Origin: Firmicutes bacterium HGW-Firmicutes-15
GTDB lineage: Bacteria; Bacillota; Syntrophomonadia; Syntrophomonadales; Syntrophomonadaceae
NCBI GenBank assembly: GCA_002840245.1
Contig: PHAA01000009.1
Location: forward strand, 37,149-101,148
Direction: 5' to 3'
DNA length: 64,000 nt
A program made the position numbers and the translations under genes. Of this stretch, positions 28,705 through 37,465 are shown piece after piece. The notes beneath the pieces are model-generated. The model made no database searches. It was not told where the DNA came from and worked only from the letters and a program-made list of their open reading frames with translations. Positions within the stretch are counted from its first letter, which is position 1. Each line of letters begins with the position of its first letter.

Positions 28705-28756
28705 CAAACATATGTTCGTAATTAAAATTATAATTCAGGCCTCTCAGCTATGTCAA
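28705..28756 (-). promoter_or_regulatory. recA SOS promoter with LexA box
   Basis: On the minus strand: -35 TTGACA (28756-28751), 18-base spacer, -10 TATAAT (28732-28727), then CGAACATATGTTTG (28718-28705), a match to the Gram-positive LexA/DinR consensus CGAACnnnnGTTYG. The box lies just after the start of transcription and directly abuts the ribosome site. Confidence 0.9.
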
Positions 28757-28776
28757 TACAAATATCGAGACTATCC

Positions 28777-29337
28777 TTAACCGCCCAGACTAAAAGTATG
28801 TAAAATCGAGTAAACAGGACCATTCGGAGTTAGGCTGCTATTCATTAAATGAAAATTCTCCACTTTAAAGGAACGCAGTTTCTCTTTCTTGCCCATCTCT
28901 GCCACTAGCTTAAGCAATTCCGGCAACCTGGAATCAGAGCGGATTCTTCCTATCGTTAGATGAAAGCGATGGTCTTTTTCCTCCTCAAATCCTAATTCAT
29001 TCAGGTAGGCATCTACCCTTTCTCCTAAGAATTCTGCCTTTTCTATTTCCCCTTTGATACCCATCCATATCACCCGGGGTCTCATCCGGGTAGGGAAAAA
29101 TCCCAGACCACCCGCTGAAAGATAGAATGCGGGGGATGTATCAGCCGCCAGAGCCACGTTTTTAATTATCGCGGGTAAGATCGAATCCTTCACCTCACCC
29201 AGAAACTTGAGAGTTAAATGATAGTTTTCATATTCAACCCATTTTATATCAGCTCTAACGCCTCCCAGTTCATTTCTAATCATCCGCGCATACTGCTTAA
29301 CGCTGTCGCTTACAGGCACAGCTACAAACAACCTCAT
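28777..29337 (-). CDS. thpR: RNA 2',3'-cyclic 3'-phosphodiesterase (2H family)
   Basis: 2H phosphoesterase of the ThpR/LigT group, which opens 2',3'-cyclic phosphates on RNA. Two HxTx motifs are visible, HLTLKFLG near residue 42 and HLTIGRI near residue 130. 186 residues, typical. It lies between cinA (21-base gap) and recA; its stop is only about 20 bases from the recA -35 box. Confidence 0.93.
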   Translation of the reverse strand: MRLFVAVPVSDSVKQYARMIRNELGGVRADIKWVEYENYHLTLKFLGEVKDSILPAIIKNVALAADTSPAFYLSAGGLGFFPTRMRPRVIWMGIKGEIEKAEFLGERVDAYLNELGFEEEKDHRFHLTIGRIRSDSRLPELLKLVAEMGKKEKLRSFKVENFHLMNSSLTPNGPVYSILHTFSLGG

Positions 29338-29358
29338 TATAAAATCCCCCCGGATCTT

Positions 29359-30609
29359 TTATTCCTTGTATTCAATATGTCTCCTGAGCAAGTCTAAAGC
29401 GGACTTGGCAGATATCATTCTGATGGCATCTCTTCCCCCGACAAATCTCAGTTCCTTGACTTCACAGCCACTGGCATGAGCCAATCCAATATAAACCAAA
29501 CCAACTGGTTTATCGGGACTCCCTCCTCCAGGCCCGGCATTACCCGTGATGGAAAGTGAGAAATCAGTTCCGGATAGTTTTCGTATCCCCTGGGCCATTT
29601 CCCGAGCAGTCTCCTCGCTAACAGCCCCATAACTAGTCAGAGTCTCCCCCGCTACCCCCAGCAAAACCTGCTTGGCTTCATTGCTGTAGGAATTAACTCC
29701 TCCCCAGAAATAGTTGGAACTACCTGGCATATCAGTAATTAGCTTGCCTAGCATACCCCCAGTGCATGATTCGGCTACAGCCACTCTTTTCCCTTGAGCC
29801 AGCAGCAAGTTGGCCACCTTTGCAACCAGAGTTTCATCATCATAAGCAATAACATTTCTACCCATTTTACCAACGATTTTAGCGGTGAGATCGTTTAATA
29901 TACGGCTGCTTTCCTCTTCGTCAGACCCTTCCACAGTGAGCCGGATATGGACTTCACCATCGGTAGCCAGTAAGGCCATCCCGCACCCCTTCGGAGTGTC
30001 CATTAATTCACCAAGCATTTCTTCAACCTGAGATTCGCCCGGACCCAGGACTTTTATGCTCTTTCTTATTACTTTATGCATATCCCCCCCAAAATCCTTT
30101 TTTAGGAGCGGTTCAACTTCATTTAAATACATACCAGTCATTTCTCGGGGTGGCCCCGGCAGTAGTATAAACAGCTTATCATCCTTTTTCAGATACATAC
30201 CGGGAGCGGTTCCCAGGCCATTTTTAAGAGCGATGGCTTCTGCGGGAAACATGGCTTGTCTTAGGTTTATTTCAGGCATAGGTCGGTTACGCCGCGCAAA
30301 AAATTCCCGCAGACGCTTATCTTCTTCTTCTCTGAGTTCCAGCTTACAGTCCATAAGTTCGCAGGTTACAATCTTGGTGAGATCATCAAATGTCGGCCCC
30401 AGCCCTCCGCTGGAAATAATAATATCAGCAGATTCCAACCCGAGAGCAAATGCCCTGCTTATTTGTTCATGGTTGTCCCCCACCGTACTTTTGCCAATTA
30501 CCTTTATACCTAATTCCATCATTTTCTGCGACAAAAACACCGAATTGCTATCAAGGGTCGTTCCCAATAACAACTCAGTGCCGGTTGATATGATATAGGC
30601 CTTTTTCAA
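29359..30609 (-). CDS. cinA: CinA family protein (MoCF domain plus nicotinamide-nucleotide amidase domain)
   Basis: The N-terminal ~170 residues are a molybdopterin-binding-like domain (ISTGTELLLGTTLDSN, SSGGLGPTFDD, LPGPPREM), with COG1058-type ADP-ribose pyrophosphatase activity in characterised homologues. The C-terminal ~160 residues are the PncC-type deamidase (AESCTGGMLG, GNAGPGGGSPDKPVG). 416 residues, complete. The ATG at 30609 follows AGGAGGGATAA. Adjacent to recA through thpR, as in many Firmicutes where cinA and recA are linked. Confidence 0.95.
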   Translation of the reverse strand: MKKAYIISTGTELLLGTTLDSNSVFLSQKMMELGIKVIGKSTVGDNHEQISRAFALGLESADIIISSGGLGPTFDDLTKIVTCELMDCKLELREEEDKRLREFFARRNRPMPEINLRQAMFPAEAIALKNGLGTAPGMYLKKDDKLFILLPGPPREMTGMYLNEVEPLLKKDFGGDMHKVIRKSIKVLGPGESQVEEMLGELMDTPKGCGMALLATDGEVHIRLTVEGSDEEESSRILNDLTAKIVGKMGRNVIAYDDETLVAKVANLLLAQGKRVAVAESCTGGMLGKLITDMPGSSNYFWGGVNSYSNEAKQVLLGVAGETLTSYGAVSEETAREMAQGIRKLSGTDFSLSITGNAGPGGGSPDKPVGLVYIGLAHASGCEVKELRFVGGRDAIRMISAKSALDLLRRHIEYKE

Positions 30610-30795
30610 CTCATTATCCCTCCTAACATTAGCAAACCTTATACTATTATATACATTTTACCTATCAATATTGCGCCATCTTTTACAATTATAAATATTG
30701 AATAACGCAAACAATGAGCGAATTTTAAGGACTATGAAGAAAAGCGAAACAAGTCGAACGAGAAATACCCTTTCTAAAGTTCCCTGATTTTCCTC

Positions 30796-30824
30796 TTGAC
30801 GAACTCGTGAAGAGGATTTATAAT
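30796..30824 (+). promoter_or_regulatory. Sigma-A-type promoter of the trp operon
   Basis: TTGACG (30796-30801), 17-base spacer, TATAAT (30819-30824). Transcription should start near 30831, giving a leader of about 90 bases before the trpE start codon. The divergent gap 30610-30795 otherwise shows no gene. Confidence 0.88.
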
Positions 30825-30842
30825 TTCCACAATAGTACCAGT

Positions 30843-30930
30843 TAGTTGAGATGAGATGAGTTTTAATCAACAATTGCATATTAGATGAGATTAGAAGAGA
30901 CGAGATGAGGAGAGACTGAGATGAGCAGAG
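30843..30930 (+). promoter_or_regulatory. TRAP-type (G/T)AG repeat array in the trp leader
   Basis: Ten triplets (TAG GAG TAG GAG GAG GAG GAG GAG GAG GAG) at 30882-30930 are separated by two bases, once by three. Four more (TAG GAG GAG GAG) lie at 30843-30860, the latter inside a possible 5' hairpin GTTGA (30845-30849)/TCAAC (30867-30871). This is the pattern bound by the 11-subunit tryptophan-activated TRAP protein, known from Bacillus. The array includes the trpE ribosome site AGGAG (30908-30912) and runs past the ATG at 30921. The TRAP gene (mtrB) is not in this window. Confidence 0.85.
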
Positions 30931-32402
30931 AACGGGCTAATTGCGCCGGCACTCATTTGAGCGCCGGTTTTTATTTTCCATGCTACAAACATGTCATGGC
31001 AGAGTTCTATTTGCCGGACTTTGAACTTTTTTCCTATTTTGCCAGCATAGACCAGGATGAACACCCATACATGTTCTTTCTGGAAAGCCTGACCGTAGAT
31101 GAGAATGCCAGATATTCCATTCTGGGATTCCATTCCCTGCTGCAAATGGATACTCGCAATGGGCAGGTCAGCGTATCGAATAATTCATGTACCCACTATC
31201 TAAAAATGAATATATTAGAGGCTCAGCGAATTTTTTTGCAGTCTCAACCAGCGGAGGCTGCTTTGGCCACCAGTTATTTCTATGGAGGAATGGTTGGTTT
31301 TTGGGGCTATGATCTGGCTTTGGAAATTGCAGGAATCAATAATAATCTGCGCCCTGCTCCATCTCTTCCAGATGCCGCCTTTTTTGTGCCTGGAATCGTG
31401 GTGGTTCAAGATCGTCTTACTTCCATAATCCAGGTCTTGGGGTTTTATTGCCAGGAAGGTGAGGAGGTATCGCTTGTACAGAAGCGGGTTAACGATATCG
31501 TACAAGCCATAATGACTTCTGCCAATTCCGATGCTCCTTATCTTGATCAAAGCCAACATCGGCTTAATTATACCGATGAGTTTATAAGTAATACTACCCA
31601 AGCGGAGTATGAAAACATGGTAATCGAAGCCCAAAAACACATCCGCCGGGGCGATATATTTCAAGCCGTGCTTTCTCAAAGATGGAAGAAACCAACCTCA
31701 GCTAAGCCCCTGGAGGTATATGCAGAATTACGGCGTGTGAACCCCTCCCCTTACATGTTTTACCTGCATTTCCCGGATTATACCCTGGTAGGATCGTCTC
31801 CGGAAATGTTGGTCAAAGTTGAAAATGGCCGGATACAAACTCGGCCTATTGCCGGCACCAGACCGGTAACCCATAACGAGGAACAAGATGCGCTCTTGCG
31901 TCGTGAACTGGCAGAAGATGAGAAAGAGATATCTGAACACATTATGCTGGTTGACCTGGGCCGCAACGACGTTGGCAAGGTTAGCCTACCGGGAACAGTG
32001 CATGTTAAGGAATTTATGAAAGTGGAAGCCTTTTCCCACGTGATTCACCTGGTTTCTGCTGTTGAAGGTTTACTTAAAAAAGAGGAAGATGGCTTATCGG
32101 CATTGCAGGCCTGCTATCCTGCTGGAACTCTGTCCGGTGCTCCCAAACGAAGAGCCATGGAAATCATTGATAAATTGGAAAAAGACTACCGTGGACCTTA
32201 TGGCGGAGCAGTAGGTTATATGGGCTTGAATGGCTGCCTGGACACCTGTATAACCATCCGTTCAGTACTTTTTCATAATGAATGCTGCTATATACAGGCA
32301 GGAGCTGGCATTGTAGCGGATTCCTCACCCCCGAGCGAGTACCAAGAGACGGTGAATAAGGCTCGGGCTCTTATGACAGCAATTCTGAATGTGGAGGGAT
32401 AA
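30921..32402 (+). CDS. trpE: Anthranilate synthase component I
   Basis: Uses chorismate and ammonia from TrpG to make anthranilate, the first committed step of tryptophan synthesis. 493 residues. N-terminal tryptophan-site block FFLESL at ~52-57. Chorismate-binding core: SPYMFYLHFPDYTLVGSSPE, RPIAGTRPV, HIMLVDLGRNDVG, LSGAPKRRAMEI, PYGGAVGY. I keep the ATG at 30921, although an ATG at 30996 exists. It has AGGAG at eight bases, and residues 20-35 (P-x-YKHVMAEFYLP) match the conserved TrpE N-terminus. The later start has no ribosome site and would be too short. The ribosome site lies inside the TRAP-type array and a terminator hairpin falls in codons 9-19. Confidence 0.93.
   Translation: MSRERANCAGTHLSAGFYFPCYKHVMAEFYLPDFELFSYFASIDQDEHPYMFFLESLTVDENARYSILGFHSLLQMDTRNGQVSVSNNSCTHYLKMNILEAQRIFLQSQPAEAALATSYFYGGMVGFWGYDLALEIAGINNNLRPAPSLPDAAFFVPGIVVVQDRLTSIIQVLGFYCQEGEEVSLVQKRVNDIVQAIMTSANSDAPYLDQSQHRLNYTDEFISNTTQAEYENMVIEAQKHIRRGDIFQAVLSQRWKKPTSAKPLEVYAELRRVNPSPYMFYLHFPDYTLVGSSPEMLVKVENGRIQTRPIAGTRPVTHNEEQDALLRRELAEDEKEISEHIMLVDLGRNDVGKVSLPGTVHVKEFMKVEAFSHVIHLVSAVEGLLKKEEDGLSALQACYPAGTLSGAPKRRAMEIIDKLEKDYRGPYGGAVGYMGLNGCLDTCITIRSVLFHNECCYIQAGAGIVADSSPPSEYQETVNKARALMTAILNVEG
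30946..30977 (+). terminator. Intrinsic terminator inside the 5' end of trpE
   Basis: CCGGCACTC (30946-30954), loop ATTT, GAGCGCCGG (30959-30967), one A-C mismatch, then TTTTTATTTT (30968-30977). The CTCATTT in its left arm and loop could pair instead with AGATGAG in the GAG array (near 30919-30925), a possible antiterminator. It lies within coding sequence, so translating ribosomes would prevent its folding. Confidence 0.75.
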
Positions 32403-32404
32403 AT

Positions 32405-32986
32405 ATGATACTGGTAATCGATAACTACGACTCTTTCACTTATAATCTGGTACAGTACCTGGAAGAACTTGGGGCCAGAGTTATGGTGGTTAAAAATGAC
32501 CAGCTAAGCTGTGATGATATTGAAACCATGGCACCGGAGGGAATCGTAATTTCGCCTGGACCGGGCTATCCGGATGAAGCCGGGATATGCCTTGAAGTAA
32601 TCCAAAGGTTTACCGGACGATGGCCGATCCTGGGAGTATGCCTGGGACATCAGGCGATAGCCCAGTCCTTTGGTGCTGATATAGTTGTCAATTGGCGAAT
32701 GATGCATGGCAAGATATCAGCCATTCACCATGATGGGCAAGGAATCTTACGGGAAGTAAAAAATCCATTCGATGCTACCCGTTATCATTCCCTGGTAGTT
32801 GACGCTTCTAGCTTACCATCTTGCCTGGAGGTATCCGCCTGGAGCGAGGAAGGTGAAATCATGGGGGTCAGACACCGCCAGTATCCTGTAGAGGGCATCC
32901 AATTTCACCCCGAATCGATTTTAACCGAAAATGGCAAGGAAATCGTGTTTAATTTCCTGTTAGGTACAGGAACCTTATTGTCATAA
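32405..32986 (+). CDS. trpG: Anthranilate synthase component II (glutamine amidotransferase)
   Basis: Class I amidotransferase that hands ammonia to TrpE; in some bacteria it also serves para-aminobenzoate synthase. Catalytic triad: Cys in GVCLGHQAIA, His and Glu in GIQFHPESI. The oxyanion region is SPGPGYPDEAG. 193 residues. It begins two bases after the trpE stop and has a GGAGG ribosome site inside the trpE end, so the two subunits are coupled. Confidence 0.97.
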   Translation: MILVIDNYDSFTYNLVQYLEELGARVMVVKNDQLSCDDIETMAPEGIVISPGPGYPDEAGICLEVIQRFTGRWPILGVCLGHQAIAQSFGADIVVNWRMMHGKISAIHHDGQGILREVKNPFDATRYHSLVVDASSLPSCLEVSAWSEEGEIMGVRHRQYPVEGIQFHPESILTENGKEIVFNFLLGTGTLLS

Positions 32987-32994
32987 TTTATGTT

Positions 32995-33020
32995 GAGATG
33001 AGCAGAGAGGAGAAGAGAAG
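32995..33020 (+). promoter_or_regulatory. GAG repeats over the trpD ribosome-binding site
   Basis: Five GAG triplets with exact 5-base spacing (starting 32995, 33000, 33005, 33010, 33015) run up to the trpD ATG at 33021 and contain its Shine-Dalgarno sequence. This resembles TRAP sites that block translation of trpG, trpP and ycbK in Bacillus, but has fewer triplets. Confidence 0.7.
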
Positions 33021-34046
33021 ATGTTTGTAAACTATTTAAAAAGGGTAATCGATGGAGAACAGTTAAGCAGTTCTGAGACTTATGAGGTTATTAACCTGCT
33101 TCTTACTGAAGATATTTCGGAAAATCAGGTAGCCGCTTTCTTTGCGGCCCTACGTATGCGCCGGGAAACTGGAGAAGAACTATTTGGTTTTGCCTCTGCC
33201 TTGCTGGAAAAGGCTATTAAGCACGAAGGTATGGAAGACCTGCTGGATACCTGCGGAACCGGTGGCGGAGGTCAGAAGACCTTTAATATTTCTACTGCCG
33301 CTGCTATTGTTTGTGCAGCCTGCGGAGTAAGAGTAGCCAAACACGGCAACCGGGCCGTCACCAGCCAGACTGGCAGTGCTGATGTGCTGGAGGCTCTGGG
33401 AGTAAGAGTGGATTTAGATATTATAGAAGCCCGCCAGGCTTTGGAAGAAGTTGGTATAGCTTTCCTGTTTGCGCCTAACTATCACCCGGTAATGAAAAAG
33501 TTCGGTCCCATGCGCCGGAGTCTTGGAATATCCACAGCATTTAATTTCCTAGGGCCACTCATAAATCCCTTCTGCCCCGCTTATCAGATATTGGGGGTTT
33601 CGGATCCGGCTATGATGCTGCCAGTGGCCACAGCACTTTTTAAACTGGGCAGGAAACGGGCTCTGGTTGTCCACGCATTGAACGGCATGGATGAAATAAG
33701 CCACGTAGGAATTACCATGATGGCCCGTGTTGATGAAGATGGTGTTCATTCAGAAGAACTAGATCCCACCGATTTAGGATTTACCGCTACCAAACTTATA
33801 GGTATTGGTGGAGGCGCAGCGGTTGAAAATGCTCAGCTAATAAAGGAAATCATGGCTGGTAAAGCTGGGCCAGCCCGAGAAGTAGTTATTCTAAATGCTG
33901 CTGCTGCTCTTATGCTAGCTGGTAAAGCCATAGATATGCCCTCTGGTGTCGCTATGGCAACTGATGCAATTGATTCAGGCCGCGCAGCATCTAAGTTGAG
34001 AGATATGGCTCTTTTTGCTCGCAAAAGCAGGATTGAGCAATGTTAA
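33021..34046 (+). CDS. trpD: Anthranilate phosphoribosyltransferase
   Basis: Transfers phosphoribosyl from PRPP to anthranilate. The glycine-rich PRPP loop is DTCGTGGGGQKTFNIST (family GTGGD/GTGGG form), with KHGNRAVTSQTGSADVLEALG and the Mg site region in HALNGMDEIS. 341 residues, typical. Separated from trpG by 34 bases that consist largely of the GAG array, and overlapping trpC by 7 bases. It is thus the one internal operon gene whose start is likely to be under its own translational control. Confidence 0.97.
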   Translation: MFVNYLKRVIDGEQLSSSETYEVINLLLTEDISENQVAAFFAALRMRRETGEELFGFASALLEKAIKHEGMEDLLDTCGTGGGGQKTFNISTAAAIVCAACGVRVAKHGNRAVTSQTGSADVLEALGVRVDLDIIEARQALEEVGIAFLFAPNYHPVMKKFGPMRRSLGISTAFNFLGPLINPFCPAYQILGVSDPAMMLPVATALFKLGRKRALVVHALNGMDEISHVGITMMARVDEDGVHSEELDPTDLGFTATKLIGIGGGAAVENAQLIKEIMAGKAGPAREVVILNAAAALMLAGKAIDMPSGVAMATDAIDSGRAASKLRDMALFARKSRIEQC

Positions 34047-34828
34047 GTAGGATTGCAGCAGCCCGACAAGAAGATGTGAACCGATATGGCGAGGCGATTA
34101 TGGAAGAATTTGCCCATAATGATACCTTGCCTGCCATTCGGGAGTTTATAGGCATGTTTAGTCCTAATCAGAAAGTCAGCCTGATTGCAGAAGTGAAAAA
34201 AGCCTCCCCCAGCAAAGGGATCTTTTTAGTAGATTTTGATCCGATCAATCTGGCAGTTGCGTATCAGCAGAATGGAGCCAGGGCGATTTCAGTTATAACT
34301 GAAGAAAGATTTTTTCAAGGAAGCACTCATTTTATTCCTCAAATAAAAAATCAGATTGAGCTTCCCATTTTGCGTAAGGACTTCATTATAGACGAGCGTC
34401 AGCTCTATGAAACTCGTTTATTAGGTGCAGATGCTGTTTTATTAATTGCAGGGCTTTTACCTGACCGCTTATTGCCACTGGTTGAATTGGCCCAAAAGCT
34501 AGGACTGGAACCACTGGTAGAAGTGCATGATGGAGAAGAACTAAAGCAAGCCCTGGATACTCCAGTCCGTATGATTGGGATAAATAATCGCAACTTGCAG
34601 GATTTCAGTATTAACCTACAGGTTTGCCTGGATTTAATATCCCAAGTTCCAAGCGGAATCTATTGTATTGCCGAAAGCGGTATTTCCAGTCCGATGGATA
34701 TGCTGGCTCTGGAAAAACACGGTTTCCGAGGAGCCCTAGTGGGAGAAGCACTGGTAACCGCATCCGACATTGGCGCAAAAGTCAGGGAACTAGTGGGATA
34801 CCAAGGTGTTAACCATGACCAAGGTTAA
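34040..34828 (+). CDS. trpC: Indole-3-glycerol-phosphate synthase
   Basis: (beta-alpha)8 enzyme that closes the indole ring with loss of CO2 and water. Catalytic Lys in IAEVKKASPSKG and in RKDFIID, Glu in PLVEVHD, IGINNRNLQDF and AESGIS at the phosphate site. 262 residues. Overlaps trpD by 7 and trpF by 14 bases. Confidence 0.97.
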   Translation: MLSRIAAARQEDVNRYGEAIMEEFAHNDTLPAIREFIGMFSPNQKVSLIAEVKKASPSKGIFLVDFDPINLAVAYQQNGARAISVITEERFFQGSTHFIPQIKNQIELPILRKDFIIDERQLYETRLLGADAVLLIAGLLPDRLLPLVELAQKLGLEPLVEVHDGEELKQALDTPVRMIGINNRNLQDFSINLQVCLDLISQVPSGIYCIAESGISSPMDMLALEKHGFRGALVGEALVTASDIGAKVRELVGYQGVNHDQG

Positions 34829-35417
34829 AATATGTGGAATGCGCTCCTTGCAGGATGCACAATGGGCGATTGCATCTGGAGCCTGGGCAGTAGGATTCGT
34901 CTTTGCCTCTTCTCCGCGCCAGGTAACAGTTGATGAAGCTGCCAGTATTATCCGGGAATTGCCTCCTTCTCTTCATAAAGTAGGGGTTTTTGTAGATATG
35001 AATATGGAACTGGTTAATAATATTGTTTCCGATACTGGCATCGACATGTTGCAGTTTCATGGTCAGGAGAGCCCTGAATACTGTCAGGAATGGCATTTGC
35101 CAGTAATAAAGTCCTTCCGAATCCGGGACGAGAATTCCCTGACCGAGGTAGAGAAATACCAGGTTTTTGCTCACCTATTTGATACCTACTCGCCAGGCAG
35201 TGTCGGAGGAACCGGAAAGATTTTTGACTGGCGACTCCTCGATAATTTTCAATCAGGCCTGCGGATCGTACTGGCCGGGGGACTTAATCCCTCCAATGTA
35301 GCTGGGGCCATCCGCCGTATAAAACCTTATGCAGTTGACGTTTCCAGCGGAGTGGAATCATCAGGTCGCAAAGACCAGAGACTTATAAATGAATTTATTG
35401 GCCAAGTGCAACAATAA
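34815..35417 (+). CDS. trpF: Phosphoribosylanthranilate isomerase
   Basis: Amadori rearrangement step preceding TrpC. KVKICGMRSLQDA carries the catalytic Cys, the general-acid Asp is in LFDTYSPGSVGGTGK, and LAGGLNPSNV and DVSSGVESS bind the phosphate. The frame opens with GTG at 34806, but the ATG at 34815 is six bases past AAGGTG and gives the normal N-terminus; 200 residues. Confidence 0.95.
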   Translation: MTKVKICGMRSLQDAQWAIASGAWAVGFVFASSPRQVTVDEAASIIRELPPSLHKVGVFVDMNMELVNNIVSDTGIDMLQFHGQESPEYCQEWHLPVIKSFRIRDENSLTEVEKYQVFAHLFDTYSPGSVGGTGKIFDWRLLDNFQSGLRIVLAGGLNPSNVAGAIRRIKPYAVDVSSGVESSGRKDQRLINEFIGQVQQ

Positions 35418-35455
35418 ACAATACTGTAAAAAACTATTAACAGGGAGGAACTAAA

Positions 35456-36643
35456 ATGAATCCAAATAAAAACGGCTATTATGGCGAATTCGGCGGGAGA
35501 TACGTTCCTGAAACTCTGATGCCGGTTCTGGATGAATTAGCTGATTACTACTTAAAAATCAAAGATGACCCAGAGTTTGTTCAAGAATTGGCAAATTATA
35601 TGGAACATTATGTTGGACGCCCCTCCGGGCTATATTATGCAGAGAGACTTACCAAGTCACTGGGAGGAGCAAAAATCTATTTAAAACGAGAGGATCTCAA
35701 CCACACTGGCTCTCACAAGATTAACAATACTATCGCCCAAGCTCTTCTAGCAAAAAGAATGGGGAAAACCAGAATAATTGCCGAGACTGGAGCAGGTCAG
35801 CATGGGGTAGCTACCGCTACTGCCGCAGCAGTTCTGGGATTATCCTGCGCAGTTTATATGGGCGCCGTTGATATAGAACGCCAGAAACTCAATGTATTTA
35901 GGATGCAGGCCTTAAACGCCGAAGTAATTCCGGTTTATAAGGGCTCACAGACCCTGAAAGAAGCGATTGATGAGGCTTTTCGCGACTATATAGCCAACGC
36001 TGACGACACCTATTATCTGATTGGCTCAGTTGTAGGCCCACATCCTTATCCATTAATGGTTCGGGATTTTCAATCAGTTATAGGCAAAGAATCCAGGCAA
36101 CAGATCCTTAATATGGAAGGAAAAATGCCTGCCTGCGTTATAGCCTGCGTAGGAGGCGGCAGCAACGCAATGGGTATATTCCATGATTTCACCAACGATC
36201 CAGTTCGTTTAATCGGGGTAGAAGCTGGGGGCAAGGGTCTGGATGGGCCTTATCATTCAGCAACTTTGAACTGCGGTAGTCCAGGGGTTCTGCATGGAGC
36301 GCTCAGTACGGTACTGCAGGATGAGGAAGGACAGATATTGGAAACCCATTCAGTATCAGCAGGTCTGGACTATCCCGGGGTTGGTCCCGAACACTCTTAC
36401 CTGAAAAATATAGGCCGGGTTGAATACACCAGCGCCGATGATAAAGAGACTTTAGATGCTTTCATGACCTTGAGTCGACTGGAGGGAATTATTCCAGCCC
36501 TAGAAAGCGCTCATGCGGTAGCGCATGCGATTAAACTAGCTCCCAGTCTTTCCCCGGACGATTGCATTATAGTTAATCTTTCGGGACGAGGCGACAAGGA
36601 TGCCGAAACTGTTGCCAGTATTTTGAAAGGGGTGGGCATATGA
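35456..36643 (+). CDS. trpB: Tryptophan synthase beta chain
   Basis: PLP enzyme joining indole to serine. The PLP lysine is in HTGSHKINN; also present are [25 protein letters not shown] for phosphate and the C-terminal NLSGRGDKD. 395 residues, TrpB1 type that works with TrpA. A separate AGGGAGG ribosome site precedes the ATG after a 38-base gap. Overlaps trpA by 4 bases (ATGA). Confidence 0.98.
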   Translation: MNPNKNGYYGEFGGRYVPETLMPVLDELADYYLKIKDDPEFVQELANYMEHYVGRPSGLYYAERLTKSLGGAKIYLKREDLNHTGSHKINNTIAQALLAKRMGKTRIIAETGAGQHGVATATAAAVLGLSCAVYMGAVDIERQKLNVFRMQALNAEVIPVYKGSQTLKEAIDEAFRDYIANADDTYYLIGSVVGPHPYPLMVRDFQSVIGKESRQQILNMEGKMPACVIACVGGGSNAMGIFHDFTNDPVRLIGVEAGGKGLDGPYHSATLNCGSPGVLHGALSTVLQDEEGQILETHSVSAGLDYPGVGPEHSYLKNIGRVEYTSADDKETLDAFMTLSRLEGIIPALESAHAVAHAIKLAPSLSPDDCIIVNLSGRGDKDAETVASILKGVGI

Positions 36644-37422
36644 ACCGTATAAATGAAAAGTTTGCAGAACTTAAACAGAAACAAGAAAAAGGCCTAATTG
36701 GCTTTATTATGGCTGGGCAGCCTGACTTTCAAACCGGGGTGGATTGTGCACGAACTCTGGAAGATGCTGGTTGTGATATCCTGGAAATAGGAGTTCCCTA
36801 TTCCGACCCCATCGCGGATGGAGATGTCATTGAAAAAGCTCATTTTAAAGGGGTGGAGCAAGGTATGAACATGAGCCAAGCCCTTGAATTCATGTCCGCG
36901 ATTCGTGATAAGTGCGCGTTGCCTCTGGTAATGTTCTCCTATTTCAACCCCATATTCCGACGTGGTATGCCTAAATTTGTACAGGAACTGAAGTCAGCTG
37001 GGGGCTCTGCAGCCATAATCCCGGATATCCCTTTAGAAGAACGAGTTAGGTATGAGAGCGATGATTTAGATATCATCCCCATGTTAGCTCCTTCTTCCAA
37101 TGCTGATCGTATATCGCAGACTGACAAGGCAGCCCGCAGTTTTATATACTGTGTATCGGTAGCCGGAGTTACCGGAATTCGTAATCAATTGCCAGATTTA
37201 CAAGACTACCTGCAGAGGGTTAGAGCGAATACCACCCACCCTTTAGCAGTAGGATTTGGCATATCATCTCCAGAACAAATTATCGCTTTAAAAGATTATG
37301 TTGATGCTCTGGTAGTAGGAAGTGTACTGGTTAAAACAATTGAACAATACGCCGAGGAGAAAACTCTATTATTCCGAGAATTGAATAATACTATGTCCAG
37401 TTTGAAGAAAGCAGCTCGCTAA
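36640..37422 (+). CDS. trpA: Tryptophan synthase alpha chain
   Basis: Cleaves indole-3-glycerol phosphate to indole, which tunnels to TrpB. Catalytic Glu in [14 protein letters not shown] and Asp in IIPDIPLEE, with SVAGVTGIR and GFGISSPEQ at the phosphate site. 260 residues. Overlaps trpB by 4 bases. Confidence 0.97.
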   Translation: MNRINEKFAELKQKQEKGLIGFIMAGQPDFQTGVDCARTLEDAGCDILEIGVPYSDPIADGDVIEKAHFKGVEQGMNMSQALEFMSAIRDKCALPLVMFSYFNPIFRRGMPKFVQELKSAGGSAAIIPDIPLEERVRYESDDLDIIPMLAPSSNADRISQTDKAARSFIYCVSVAGVTGIRNQLPDLQDYLQRVRANTTHPLAVGFGISSPEQIIALKDYVDALVVGSVLVKTIEQYAEEKTLLFRELNNTMSSLKKAAR

Positions 37423-37465
37423 TCAACAATTATTTTATAAATACTGGTAAACAGGAGGAGTTAAA

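Noticed and set aside
30843..30930. GAG triplets as a meaningless purine microsatellite, or a T-box leader
   Set aside because: The 2-3 base spacing, mixed TAG/GAG usage, position and second array at trpD fit TRAP sites. No T-box consensus or specifier structure is visible.
30996..32402. Shorter trpE starting at the ATG at 30996
   Set aside because: No ribosome site; the 25 residues before it contain the conserved TrpE N-terminal block, and the ATG at 30921 has AGGAG at eight bases.
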